A stretch of 52,207 nucleotides of DNA from Candidatus Binatia bacterium (GTDB taxonomy: Bacteria > Desulfobacterota > Binatia > Bin18), in NCBI GenBank assembly GCA_022824615.1, contig JAJDZM010000148.1, forward strand, positions 1 through 52,207, written 5' to 3'. The position numbers and the translations under genes are program-made. Positions 33,019-41,657 of this stretch are shown one piece after another. Position 1 is the stretch's first letter; every line of letters starts with the position of its first letter. The notes beneath the pieces were generated by a model. It had not been told where the DNA came from. It saw only the letters and a program-made list of their open reading frames with translations, and did not search any database.

Positions 33019-33564
33019 TCAACGCTTTACCGCAATGGCAGTCTCACCAAACGAATGCGCCAGCCAGGCGTCTGGATCAGCGAGCAGATCGTCCGCGTTG
33101 TGAGGGCCGAGCGTCAGATTCGCGCACACCAGAACACCGCCGGTCCGTAGCCGTTGATAGAGACCCGAGACCAGCTGTGGGGTAGGCGCGAGGCCATCGA
33201 AGAATCCGAGATCGTAAGCGTTTGGGTCAAGGCCGTCGAGAACTGTCAGGGCATCGCCGTGGTGGATGTGGACGCGGTTGCTCATCTGATAGTCAATACA
33301 GTGTTGACGGGCGATACGAACGTGCTCGGGATCGCTCTCGATAGTATCGACTTGCGCATTTGGAGCGCCGTGGGCGAGCCAGAGGGCACTGTAACCGAGG
33401 GCGGTCCCCACCTCGATAATTCGTGTCGCCTAGACTGCCGCCGTAAGGACGCCGAGTAATGCGCCCTTATCGTACGGATATGCCTCGCAGCTATGCTGGG
33501 CACGGTGGGTGTTCGTGGTACTCAAGATATCTGCAACCGGATCAGTCACAGGGGAAGGTGGCAT
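33019..33564 (-). pseudogene. SAM-dependent O-methyltransferase with in-frame amber codon
   Basis: From the ATG at 33564 (GGAGGA 8 nt upstream) the frame reads an O-methyltransferase N-terminus ending GALLGVLTAAV. It then meets TAG at codon 45 (33432-33430) and continues in the same frame with ATRIIEVGTALGYSALWLA (motif I) to the normal end at 33019. One base change from CAG (Gln) would explain the stop. The total of about 181 codons is a little short of the family's usual 200-220. Downstream motifs (VDTIESDPEHVRIA, FFDGLAP) look intact, so the lesion is recent, an assembly error, or read through. Confidence 0.85.
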
Positions 33565-33776
33565 GTGAGAAATCCTCCGTCTCTTTCTTCCTGTCTGTCA
33601 GTGTACACTATATGCCACATGCCAGTGGGAGAGATCGCTCGACCAGATCGCTAGAGGACGTCAGTTTTGTGTCGCTTGGTTTCTGCCTCCCCCTAGCGAC
33701 CGATGCACAGGCATAGTACAGTGCGTGCACGTGGTCCCTGGGCTGTCCTCAGCCTCGGGGCATCGAAATCCAAAAA

Positions 33777-34793
33777 ATGTACACGGGTCTTCTATTCCCT
33801 TTTCAACGTTTCTATTCGTGGCTGCTCCTTGGCCTACTCTTCGTTGGGGGTCTGGCTGGATGTGGCTCTGGAACGGCGCTGACTGACGTATGGCTGACGG
33901 AACTCTCGCGTCGTGTCTCGCGCCCACCAAAAGTCCACCCCGTTGGCGTTGGGTATATTCCTCGATTGACGCGGCGGCAGCCCCCGCTGCTCCCACCGCT
34001 GTATGTGCTCGTCCTCCGGCCGCTTGACCGCCGTTCGTCTCTGCACATCCACGAGACCCGGCAGAAGACCATTCCGCTGCCCGGCGCCCCGAGCGCTCTC
34101 ATTGGATTCTCCGGTCTGAATTTTGAGGAAGGACAGGTGACCATCGCTCCGGCCGGAAGCGTCCCCGATCTCGGCACATTGCGTCACATGGACGCGGGGA
34201 TGCCGCATCTGCCGGATATCCCCAAGACCTTCTTTACCCTCGCCCGGCTCCCCGAGACCGTGCAATACGCCCTGACCTTGCACTTTCGTGAGGCTGGCAT
34301 TGAAACGGAAATGCTGCCGTTTCCATTTCCGGAGCCGCTAGCGGCAGACAATCAGCGGGCGACCTATGCCCTGGGCTGTACGATAGACGAGTTTTCGCTG
34401 TTCAGCCTGCGCCGCTATCAACAAGTCCGGGTCGGGTCGCGTCGGCTCGAATTGCCGGTACGCGGACCCACACGCGCGGGAGTATCGCTCAGCCTCTCGC
34501 TCTATCAACTGCCGTCCGGTCGGGTTGTGTGGCAAGAGCGGGTCTGGGACGTTATCCACGACCCGCCGCGAGGAGGCACGCAACACCGCTATCGCACGGC
34601 TGACGATACCCTCACTCTGACGCTCAGCCGCGCGGTTGGGCGTATTCTGTCGATCCCGAACTTTCAGGCTGCCCTTCGTCTTTCTCAGCCTGACGCGGCT
34701 CTCGCGCGGAAACCGCACGGATTACGGTTCAGCCGCCCGCAGTCGGGCAATCTGCTGACGCACCTCGGCGACAAAAGGCGCTCGGGGATCTAG
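33777..34793 (+). CDS. Predicted lipoprotein of unknown function
   Basis: 338 residues. The N-terminus is a lipoprotein signal (hydrophobic 14-25, lipobox LAGC at 26-29, so lipidated Cys29). The mature part is beta-rich, with YALGCTIDEFS and VRVGSRRLELPVRG. This recalls small lipoproteins that bind envelope complexes (YajG/GNA1162-like fold), but I cannot name the family. The last 24 codons overlap the 3' end of the convergent AMIN-TPR gene by 72 bases, which hints that the original stop was lost and the tail is new. No clear ribosome binding site precedes the ATG. Confidence 0.75.
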   Translation: MYTGLLFPFQRFYSWLLLGLLFVGGLAGCGSGTALTDVWLTELSRRVSRPPKVHPVGVGYIPRLTRRQPPLLPPLYVLVLRPLDRRSSLHIHETRQKTIPLPGAPSALIGFSGLNFEEGQVTIAPAGSVPDLGTLRHMDAGMPHLPDIPKTFFTLARLPETVQYALTLHFREAGIETEMLPFPFPEPLAADNQRATYALGCTIDEFSLFSLRRYQQVRVGSRRLELPVRGPTRAGVSLSLSLYQLPSGRVVWQERVWDVIHDPPRGGTQHRYRTADDTLTLTLSRAVGRILSIPNFQAALRLSQPDAALARKPHGLRFSRPQSGNLLTHLGDKRRSGI

Positions 34794-36857
34794 TTGAAGA
34801 GCCTGCTCATAGGCGGTCACAGCCTCATTCTTCTGGCCGGTTTGCCCCAGGGCTCGTCCGAGGCTTACATAGGCATAGGCGTAATCGGGCTGAAGATGGG
34901 TCGTCTGCCGCCAGGCCTGCACGGCTCCCGCTAAATCGCCCTGTGCCGCGAGTACGTGCCCGATACGATGGTGCACATGGGCTGAGGTCGGGACCAACTG
35001 TAAGGCTTTACGATAGGCTGCCAGCGCGTCTTTGGTATTCCCCGCGGCCTCACATGCGCGGGCAAGGTGGATATGGATGGTCGCATCGTCTGGATTGAGA
35101 CGCGTGGCCTCGCGCAAGGCTGTCATTGCCTGCGGCAGCTCTCCGCGTTCCTGGAGTGCGACCCCTATCCGATAATGTGCCTCGGCATGGCTGGGGGCCT
35201 GATCTATGGCTTGACGCCACTGGCGAATCGCCCCGTCTACATTCCCTTGATTATAGAGGGTATAGCCTTGCCTGAGATGCTGAGCGGCTGTGTCAGCCAC
35301 GGGCGGCGGTTGCGAAGTATCTGGAGATGAGATGCTGGGGGTAGGCGCCGGCAGTCTGGAGGCTGGAGGAGTGTCCTTGAGCGGGATAGCCGCTCTGAAC
35401 CCCTGAGGAGCCGCTGGTAAGGAGGGGGCCTGTGCCGGAACTTCTCTGTCCGGCGTCACACGTGGTGTGGAGGCAGACGGTGTTGCTTGACGGAGTGGAG
35501 GCGAAGGGGCCTTTTTTACCACTTTCTTCGCTAAAACCGTCGGAGCGGGAGAGACGGGCGGCGGTTGTGGAGGGGTGTCCTGAGATGAGGCGACGGGAGC
35601 AGGCGTTGGCGGCAGGGAGGCTGAGGTTGGCGGAGCCTTGAGCGGGGTAGCCTCTTTCCGTTCCTTGGCAGCCGATGGTAAGGGAGTGGCCCGCAGTGGA
35701 ACTTCTTTGTCCGGCGTCACCTGTGGTGTAGGAGCAGGAGGCGCTGCCTGACGGAGCGGGAGTGGAGGGGGGTTTTTGGGCACTTTCTTCGCCAAGACTT
35801 TCGGAACAGAAGACACGAGCGGCGATTGCGGGGTGTCCTGAGGCGAGATAGTAGGGGCCGGCGCTAGCGACTCAGGGGCGGATGGGGGAGTGACTTTGAG
35901 GGGGGCAGCCTCTTTCCGTTCCTTAGCAGCCGATGGTAAGGGAGTGGCCGGTGCCGGACCTTCTCTGGGGGGCGTCTCGTGTGGTGTGGAGACAGGAGGG
36001 GTTGCTTGAGGGAGTGGGAGTGGGGATGGAGACTTTTTCGTTTCTTTTTTTGCGAGGACTGTTGGAGCGGAAGACATGGGCGGCAGTTGCGGAGTGTCCT
36101 GAGATGGGCTGACGGGAGCAGGTGGTGGCACGTGGGCTGAGAGCGGTGGGGCCTTGAGCGGGGTAGCCTCTTTCCGTCCTTTGGCAGCCGCTGGTACGGG
36201 GGTGGTCCGCGGCGGACCTTCTTTGTCAGGCGTCACACGTGATGTTGAGGCAGGCGGCGTTGCTTGACGAAGTGGAGGCGAGGGGGCCTTTTTCGGCACT
36301 TTTTTCGCTAAGACCGTCTGAGCGGAAGACGCGGGCGCTTGGACTGGTCTGGGAGGAACGGACTGAGAATTCGCCTTTGGGACGCGTGCAAAGAGCACTT
36401 GGGTGTTGCCCTGTTCAGCGTTAGAATTGTCCACTTCATCTCGCTCGTCCAGAGTGGCAGTCACCACATGGGCCTGTTGTTGGACTGAAAAAGGGGGGAA
36501 CTGCCCCGCTTTGAGGTCAAGCACGAAGCGGGTGTGGTGGGGATGGGAGCCCACCCGGACCCGCGTAATCAGCGCGTCGGATGCGGGATGCGTGGCCGAG
36601 GCTGAGCGTTCGACTTCTCCTCTGACATCAATGACTAAGCGGGCTGGTGAGCGTAAGGTAAAGGCGCGGATAGAATCCGGTGGCTGGGAGAAGTGGAGGC
36701 TGAGCGTCCGTTGGTTTTTCTCCTGAGCGAGTTGTATCTCCTCCACATATAACCCCGAAGGCCGGGCAAGAGATTGGGCGACGCTCTGCCCAGGGGCTAT
36801 CAGACCCATCACGGTCCACGTCACAACGAATAAGAGGAGAGCGGCATTTTTCTTCAT
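34722..36857 (-). CDS. AMIN-domain protein with four Pro-rich tandem repeats and TPR domain
   Basis: 711 residues: signal peptide (1-28), AMIN domain (about 36-137; LVIDVRGEVE and RVRVGSHPHHTRFVLDL), four tandem Pro/Lys/Ala-rich repeats of 85-87 residues (starting at 181, 266, 353, 440), then TPR repeats (about 525-705). AMIN domains bind the envelope in secretin pilotins and cell-wall amidases, but neither a secretin nor an amidase domain is attached here. The repeat block should form an extended basic spacer that could cross the periplasm or bind peptidoglycan. It starts 16 bases after the paralog at 36874 and probably is the third gene of a TetR-AMIN-AMIN operon. Confidence 0.88.
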   Translation of the reverse strand: MKKNAALLLFVVTWTVMGLIAPGQSVAQSLARPSGLYVEEIQLAQEKNQRTLSLHFSQPPDSIRAFTLRSPARLVIDVRGEVERSASATHPASDALITRVRVGSHPHHTRFVLDLKAGQFPPFSVQQQAHVVTATLDERDEVDNSNAEQGNTQVLFARVPKANSQSVPPRPVQAPASSAQTVLAKKVPKKAPSPPLRQATPPASTSRVTPDKEGPPRTTPVPAAAKGRKEATPLKAPPLSAHVPPPAPVSPSQDTPQLPPMSSAPTVLAKKETKKSPSPLPLPQATPPVSTPHETPPREGPAPATPLPSAAKERKEAAPLKVTPPSAPESLAPAPTISPQDTPQSPLVSSVPKVLAKKVPKNPPPLPLRQAAPPAPTPQVTPDKEVPLRATPLPSAAKERKEATPLKAPPTSASLPPTPAPVASSQDTPPQPPPVSPAPTVLAKKVVKKAPSPPLRQATPSASTPRVTPDREVPAQAPSLPAAPQGFRAAIPLKDTPPASRLPAPTPSISSPDTSQPPPVADTAAQHLRQGYTLYNQGNVDGAIRQWRQAIDQAPSHAEAHYRIGVALQERGELPQAMTALREATRLNPDDATIHIHLARACEAAGNTKDALAAYRKALQLVPTSAHVHHRIGHVLAAQGDLAGAVQAWRQTTHLQPDYAYAYVSLGRALGQTGQKNEAVTAYEQALQLDPRAPFVAEVRQQIARLRAAEP
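35286..36317 (-). repeat. Four tandem ~258-bp repeats inside the AMIN-TPR gene
   Basis: The units encode a start of the form TVLAKKVPKKAPSPPLRQAT, a middle TPDKE...SAAKERKEATPLK, and an end SQDTPQ-PP. Lengths are 85, 87, 87 and 85 codons. Unit 4 is the most diverged. This points to unequal exchange and a variable linker length between strains. Confidence 0.85.
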
Positions 36858-36873
36858 CGCTCAAGTCTTTCAG

Positions 36874-38082
36874 CTACGACTCGCGTAAACGCGCGACCCG
36901 TTTGCGTATCTCTGCACACAGGGCCTCGGCATTATTTTTTTTTCGACTCTCCTCAAACGCTTGTGTAAAACGAACGCAGACTGGTACGGCGTTCTTGTAT
37001 GTAGACAAAGCGTCTTTCTCTCTACCCATTTTCTCAAGTGCTTCACCGTAGTTGGCATAGGCATAGGCGTAATGCGGGGCCAACTGTATGGTCTGGTACC
37101 AGGCATTTGCCGCGCCCTGCCAATCCTCTCTCTCGGCGAGTATATATCCCAGCCGATTGTGGACATACGGTGCGGAGGGAACCAACTGCAAGGCTTTTTG
37201 ATAGGTGTCAAACGCCTCTTGCTCCTTCCCCAACGCTTCGAATGCGCGGGCAAGATGGACGTGGGCCGTAGCATTATCCGGCTCAAGCCGAAGCGCCTGC
37301 TGAAAGGCGGCCGCTGCCTGGGTGTGATCCTTTTGGTCTCGGAAGGCAAGTCCTAAGAGATGATGCGCCTGGGCGGTCTGCGGAGCGAGACGCAGGGTCT
37401 CTTGCCACTCGGCGACCGCCGCGTCAACTTTGCCGGCATCATACAGAATCTGTCCCTGTTCCAGATGATAACGGGCCTGTTGCGATAAGGGCTGTGGAGA
37501 AGCGGATTGCTCCGGTTCAATCTGGGGAGAAGGGGACGGCGGAGTTGGGACCGCAGCCATGATCGGAGCCGGGCTCTTGAGGGCACGCTGGGAAGCCAGC
37601 GTTGTCTGAGACCGCGAAAAAAGCACCTGGGTCTGCACCGATGGAGAGTCACCGCCTTGTTGCCCCAGTTTGGCAAGAACCTCGGTGGCTCGGTGTTCAA
37701 CCGAATGCACCGGCACTGTCTGGCCGTTGAGGTCCAGGACAAGGCGCAGGTGTTGGGGATGCGAGCCGAGGCGGACGTGGGTAAGGAGCGCATCATCGGC
37801 TTGATAGGTACGGGACGGCACGTTTTGCACCGGACCATGCACATCAATGACGATGCGTGAAGGCGATGAGAGAGAGAAAGACCGGATGGAGTCAGGCGGA
37901 TGAGAAAACTGAAACAGGACTGTCCGTGCCTCCCCCTCGGTCGTCAGACGTATTTCTTGCAAGTGCAGCGGAGCGGACTGGGAAAAGGCAAGGGGCGTCC
38001 CCAAGACGAGCCAGAACAGAACCAGACTGATCCGCACGGCGCTGAAGTCGGTGCGTGTTCTCTGCATGACAACGCTAGACAT
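36874..38082 (-). CDS. AMIN-domain/TPR protein, second copy
   Basis: 402 residues from the ATG at 38082 (GGGTAGG upstream; a second in-frame ATG at 38067 also leaves the signal peptide whole). A signal peptide ending AFSQ, an AMIN domain (LHLQEIRLTTEGEARTVLFQF, IVIDVHGPV, HVRLGSHPQHLRLVLDL), a short Pro/Ser linker and about five TPR units (about 205-395) make it the plain form of the protein at 34722, without the long repeats. TPRs suggest a scaffold for envelope proteins. It follows the TetR gene by 26 bases on the same strand. Confidence 0.88.
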   Translation of the reverse strand: MSSVVMQRTRTDFSAVRISLVLFWLVLGTPLAFSQSAPLHLQEIRLTTEGEARTVLFQFSHPPDSIRSFSLSSPSRIVIDVHGPVQNVPSRTYQADDALLTHVRLGSHPQHLRLVLDLNGQTVPVHSVEHRATEVLAKLGQQGGDSPSVQTQVLFSRSQTTLASQRALKSPAPIMAAVPTPPSPSPQIEPEQSASPQPLSQQARYHLEQGQILYDAGKVDAAVAEWQETLRLAPQTAQAHHLLGLAFRDQKDHTQAAAAFQQALRLEPDNATAHVHLARAFEALGKEQEAFDTYQKALQLVPSAPYVHNRLGYILAEREDWQGAANAWYQTIQLAPHYAYAYANYGEALEKMGREKDALSTYKNAVPVCVRFTQAFEESRKKNNAEALCAEIRKRVARLRES

Positions 38083-38108
38083 GGCAGTGCCTACCCGGCC
38101 GCAGCCGC

Positions 38109-38822
38109 TCAGGCGTTCGAGTTTGGGGGGGCGGTGCGGGGACACAGACGCTGGGAGACGGTGATCAACTCTTGGCGCACCTCGTCGAGTTGAGCTTCGA
38201 CGTGTTGCAACGCCCGCACGATGCCCCCACTGTCCGGGCGTGTTTCGGGCGTCAGCCCGCCGGATTCGAGCAGGCGGCTGAAGACCCGCACGATTTCCTC
38301 GGGCGTAATCTCATCTCCGGGCTGATACCAGCGGTATAACCAGTTACACATACCGCTGAAGGCCTGCATCAGCAGCCGGGGATTTTCGTCAATGATCTCC
38401 CCCCGCTGGATGCCGCTACGAATTTCGTCCTCGATCAGCAGATCGATCTCCTGCTGCATGGTTTCAACGACCTGGACCGTTTCCGGCGGCAGGTTGGCTT
38501 CCTGGCGAAACAGCAGACAGAGCGATTGGTCGGTGGTGATGGAGGCGATCTGATGCGCCATCACCTGACGAATCTTTTCCGGACGGGAGAGCGGTCGGGC
38601 CAGGATTTCCTCCAAGGTGGCCCGATGGCTCTTCAGCGAACGGGTAAAGATGGCGGTCAGCAGCGCGGCCTTGCCCTCAAAATAGGTGTAGAAGGTCACC
38701 CTGGAGATGCCGACCTGGGCGACGATGTCGTCCAGCTTGGTTTCATTATAGCCGCGCTGGGTAAAGCATTCCGTGGCCGTGCGCAGGAGTTCTTCTTCTA
38801 CGAGTTGGCGCTTTGTTGTCAT
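38109..38822 (-). CDS. TetR/AcrR-family transcriptional regulator
   Basis: 237 residues from the ATG at 38822. The N-terminal helix-turn-helix is typical: ECFTQRGYNETKLDDIVAQ then VGISRVTFYTYFEGKAAL (about 15-55). The rest is a helical ligand domain and a C-terminal extension. TetR repressors usually control divergent neighbours and release DNA when they bind a small hydrophobic ligand. It is divergent from the DUF1329-DUF1302 genes, with a promoter and palindrome between (38857-38898), and heads a run with the two AMIN-TPR genes. A TTG at 38846 is a possible longer start. Confidence 0.92.
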   Translation of the reverse strand: MTTKRQLVEEELLRTATECFTQRGYNETKLDDIVAQVGISRVTFYTYFEGKAALLTAIFTRSLKSHRATLEEILARPLSRPEKIRQVMAHQIASITTDQSLCLLFRQEANLPPETVQVVETMQQEIDLLIEDEIRSGIQRGEIIDENPRLLMQAFSGMCNWLYRWYQPGDEITPEEIVRVFSRLLESGGLTPETRPDSGGIVRALQHVEAQLDEVRQELITVSQRLCPRTAPPNSNA

Positions 38823-38856
38823 CCCGGCCTCTGGGCTGAAGATCAAAGATTTTGGC

Positions 38857-38884
38857 TTGACTGATAAAGAAGATATGTAATAAT
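38857..38884 (+). promoter_or_regulatory. Promoter of the DUF1329-DUF1302 operon
   Basis: TTGACT (38857-38862), 16-nt spacer ending TGT (extended -10), AATAAT (38879-38884, five of six to TATAAT). It points at the DUF1329 genes, giving a leader of about 115 nt. The palindrome at 38884 covers the expected start site. Confidence 0.65.
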
Positions 38885-38898
38885 ACTTACCCTAAGTA
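38884..38898. promoter_or_regulatory. Candidate TetR operator, 15-bp palindrome
   Basis: TACTTA-CCC-TAAGTA, perfect arms of 6 bp with a 3-bp centre. It overlaps the last base of the -10 and the predicted start site of the rightward promoter. On the other strand it also borders a TATTAT box for the TetR gene, so binding could shut both arms. Confidence 0.55.
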
Positions 38899-38956
38899 AA
38901 GAAATCTACACAAGAGTAAAGTTCTCTTTGCCCGGAAGCAAGAGAGGTCCAAGCTT

Positions 38957-39011
38957 GGGACCATTCATGAAGTTGGAACCATTCATGAAGAAGGAGGGAC
39001 CATTCATGAAG
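38957..39011 (+). repeat. Three 16-bp direct repeats, each holding an ATG, at the DUF1329 start
   Basis: GGGACCATTCATGAAG at 38957-38972 and 38996-39011, with a one-base variant (GGAACC...) at 38975-38990. All three ATGs are in the same frame. Only the last has a good ribosome binding site (AAGGAGG) and leads directly into the signal peptide. Confidence 0.85.
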
Positions 39012-40310
39012 AGGCGCGCGCTGGCGAAATCGATCTGTTTTGTGTTTCTGGTAGCCGTGCTGGGGCTCGGTACGTCGTCCACGACCGTGCAGGCGGCGGG
39101 GGACCAGAGCTATGACACGCTGCGGCACTGGATTGAGCACTCCCGCCCGGAGACCGATCTGACTCCCGGACAGCATCTCACTCTCGAAGACCGCGCCATC
39201 CTTGAGCCGCTCATTCCTCAGTCGGCCTGGGAATACTATTTCTACGACGGCATGGATATGGAGATTACGGAAACCGGCACCTACCCGCCCCCGGAAGACT
39301 GGGGCCAGAATGTTCCGTCCGGGTACCAACTGGATGAGCAGGGGGTGCTGGTTGGATTTAAGGGCGGGGGCTTTCCCTTCCCGGATATCGACGAAGACGA
39401 CCCACAAGCCGCTCAGAAAGTCATCTGGAATATGATGTGGCGGCCTGGGGCCGAAGACTACGTCATGCCCATGGTGGGCTGGTCGCGGAGTCCGAACGGA
39501 CAGTTGGACCGCCAGTTTGAGTTTACCGCGGTCACTTCCCGTTATGCCCGGGGGGACCACTGTCTGGTGCCGGGCTATGAAGAAGTGAAATTCAAGCAGT
39601 TGATGGAATTCCGCTCGCCACGCGACATGGCCGGGGCGAAGATGCTGACCAAGACCTATGTGGATCACTACAAAGAGGACAATGGGTGGATGTATATGCC
39701 CGCGCAGCGCAAGCCGCGCCGGACGTTGGCCTCCGAGCGTACCAGCGAGGTCATGGGCATGGATTTCATCATGGAAGACTTCATGGGTTTTGGCGGCAAG
39801 GTGTATGAGCACACCTGGAGCTATCTGGGCAAACGGCGGCTGTTGGCTACGATGGATGTCGAGACCAACCCGGAAGCCGGCGGTCCGCACCTGTGGGTGC
39901 CAAAGAACGCGCGCTGGGAGGTACGCGAGGCGCATGTGCTCTTGATTGATCCCAAGGCCGACGACCATCCGTATAGTCACAAGATCGTCTTTGTCGACAC
40001 CGAGACCTTCTGGACGCTCTGGATGTTCGCTTTTGATCGGCAGGACGACCTCCTTTTACGTATGAACCAGCACTTTCTCAAGTATTCCGAGAGCTTTGCC
40101 CACGAGACCGCCACCCAATCGCCCTATATGAAGCTGGACTACTCGAATAATGTCGGACAGCGGATATTCTACCATCTGGGGGAGACCGATATTAACGCCA
40201 AAAAACCGCACGCGACGTATATGCACTGCTATGTCATGACGAGACATTTCTCCTCGGGGCGGGCCAAGCAAGTCTATTCCGTCCGCAATATGGTCAGCGG
40301 GCGACGCTAG
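39006..40310 (+). CDS. DUF1329 protein, copy 1 (periplasmic/outer-membrane, LolA/LolB-like fold)
   Basis: 434 residues from the ATG at 39006 (AAGGAGG 8 nt upstream), signal peptide 1-31 (VQAAG). It has the conserved DUF1329 features: GAEDYVMPMVGWSRSP, QRKPRRTLASERTSEVMG, and KIVFVDTETFWTLWMFAFDR. DUF1329 proteins are related to LolA/LolB, which carry lipids or lipoproteins through the periplasm, and usually neighbour DUF1302. It is expected to bind a hydrophobic compound. It is the first gene of the TetR-linked plus-strand arm, duplicated immediately downstream. Confidence 0.92.
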   Translation: MKRRALAKSICFVFLVAVLGLGTSSTTVQAAGDQSYDTLRHWIEHSRPETDLTPGQHLTLEDRAILEPLIPQSAWEYYFYDGMDMEITETGTYPPPEDWGQNVPSGYQLDEQGVLVGFKGGGFPFPDIDEDDPQAAQKVIWNMMWRPGAEDYVMPMVGWSRSPNGQLDRQFEFTAVTSRYARGDHCLVPGYEEVKFKQLMEFRSPRDMAGAKMLTKTYVDHYKEDNGWMYMPAQRKPRRTLASERTSEVMGMDFIMEDFMGFGGKVYEHTWSYLGKRRLLATMDVETNPEAGGPHLWVPKNARWEVREAHVLLIDPKADDHPYSHKIVFVDTETFWTLWMFAFDRQDDLLLRMNQHFLKYSESFAHETATQSPYMKLDYSNNVGQRIFYHLGETDINAKKPHATYMHCYVMTRHFSSGRAKQVYSVRNMVSGRR

Positions 40311-40328
40311 AGAAAGGATCATGTAAAT

Positions 40329-41639
40329 ATGCGTTTCCGTACCTGTTTCGCCTCGTGTGCCCTCTTCCTCGCCTCGGCGCTGGTGCTCAGCGGCCTCTGG
40401 CTGTCACCCATGACGGCGCTTGCCAACCAGGACCAGAGCTATGACACGTTGCGGCACTGGATTGAGCACTCCCGCCCGGAGACCGATCTGACTCCCGGAC
40501 AGCATCTCAGCCTCAAAGACCGCGCCATCCTTGAATCATTCATTCCCCAGCCGGCCTGGGAATACTACTTCTATGACGGCATGGATATGGAGATTACGGA
40601 AACCGGCACCTACCCGCCCCCGGAAGGTTGGGGCCAGAATGTCCCGTCCGGGTACCAACTGGATGAGCAGGGGGTGTTGATTGGTTTCATGGGTGGGGGC
40701 TTTCCCTTCCCGGATATCAGTGCCAGCGAGCCACAGGCCGCTCAGAAAGTCATCTGGAATATGTTGTGGCGGCCTGGGGCCGAAGACTATGTCATGCCCA
40801 TGGTAGCGTGGTCGCGGAGTCCGAACGGACAGTTGGACCGCCAGTTTGAGTTTACCGCGGTCGCTTCCCGTTACGCTCAGGGGGACCACTGTCTGGTGCC
40901 GGGCTATGAAGAAGTAAAAACCAAGCAGTTGATGGAATTCCGCTCGCCGCGTGACTTGGCCGGGGCGAAGATGCTGACCAAGACCTATGTGGATCACTAC
41001 AAAGAGGACAATGGTTGGATGTATATGCCCGCGCAGCGCAAGCCGCGCCGGACGTTGGCCTCCGAGCGCACCAGTGAGGTCATGGGCATGGATTACACCA
41101 TGGAAGACGCCATGGGCTTTGGCGGCAAGGTGTATGAGCACACCTGGAGCTATCTGGGCAAACGGCGGCTGTTGGCTACGATGAATGTTGAGACCAACCC
41201 GGAAGCTGGTGGTCCGCATCTATGGGTGCCAAAGAACGCGCGCTGGGAGGTACGCGAGGCCCACGTGCTGCTGATCGATCCCAAAGCCGACAACCACCCT
41301 TATAGCCATAAAATCGTGTTTATCGACACCGAGACATTTTGGACGCTGTGGATGTTCGGCTTCGACCGCCAGGACGACCAACTCCTGCGTATGAACCAGC
41401 ACTTTCTCAAGTATTCCGAGAGCTTTGCCCACGATACGGTTGACCAAGCACCCTATATGAAGCTGGATTTCTCAAATAATGTCGGGCAGCGATTATTCTA
41501 TCATCTGGGAGAGACCGATATTAACGCCAAAAAGCCGCACGCGACTTTCTCGCACTGTTATGTCATGACGAGACATTTCTCCTCGGGGCGGGCCAAGCAA
41601 GTCTATTCCGTCCGCAATATGGTCAGTGGGCGGCGCTAG
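40329..41639 (+). CDS. DUF1329 protein, copy 2
   Basis: 436 residues, nearly the same mature protein as copy 1 from NQDQSYDTLRHWIEHSRP to the end, with long stretches of near-identical DNA, so this is a recent tandem duplication. The signal peptide (MRFRTCFASCALFL...) differs completely from copy 1 but matches the leader of the next gene, DUF1302. AAAGGA precedes the ATG. Differences between copies concentrate at about 105-115 and in the last third, and may mark ligand preference. Confidence 0.92.
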   Translation: MRFRTCFASCALFLASALVLSGLWLSPMTALANQDQSYDTLRHWIEHSRPETDLTPGQHLSLKDRAILESFIPQPAWEYYFYDGMDMEITETGTYPPPEGWGQNVPSGYQLDEQGVLIGFMGGGFPFPDISASEPQAAQKVIWNMLWRPGAEDYVMPMVAWSRSPNGQLDRQFEFTAVASRYAQGDHCLVPGYEEVKTKQLMEFRSPRDLAGAKMLTKTYVDHYKEDNGWMYMPAQRKPRRTLASERTSEVMGMDYTMEDAMGFGGKVYEHTWSYLGKRRLLATMNVETNPEAGGPHLWVPKNARWEVREAHVLLIDPKADNHPYSHKIVFIDTETFWTLWMFGFDRQDDQLLRMNQHFLKYSESFAHDTVDQAPYMKLDFSNNVGQRLFYHLGETDINAKKPHATFSHCYVMTRHFSSGRAKQVYSVRNMVSGRR

Positions 41640-41657
41640 CCCTCAGGATAGTATTCT

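Noticed and set aside
33600-33609. Palindrome AGTGTACACT upstream of the broken O-methyltransferase gene
   Set aside because: Ten bases only, with no second copy and no good promoter context, so a chance match is as likely as an operator.
38894-38931. AT-rich stretch with repeated GTAAAG before DUF1329 as a second promoter or small RNA
   Set aside because: It has no -35/-10 pair or terminator. It is better explained as the 5' leader of the promoter at 38857.
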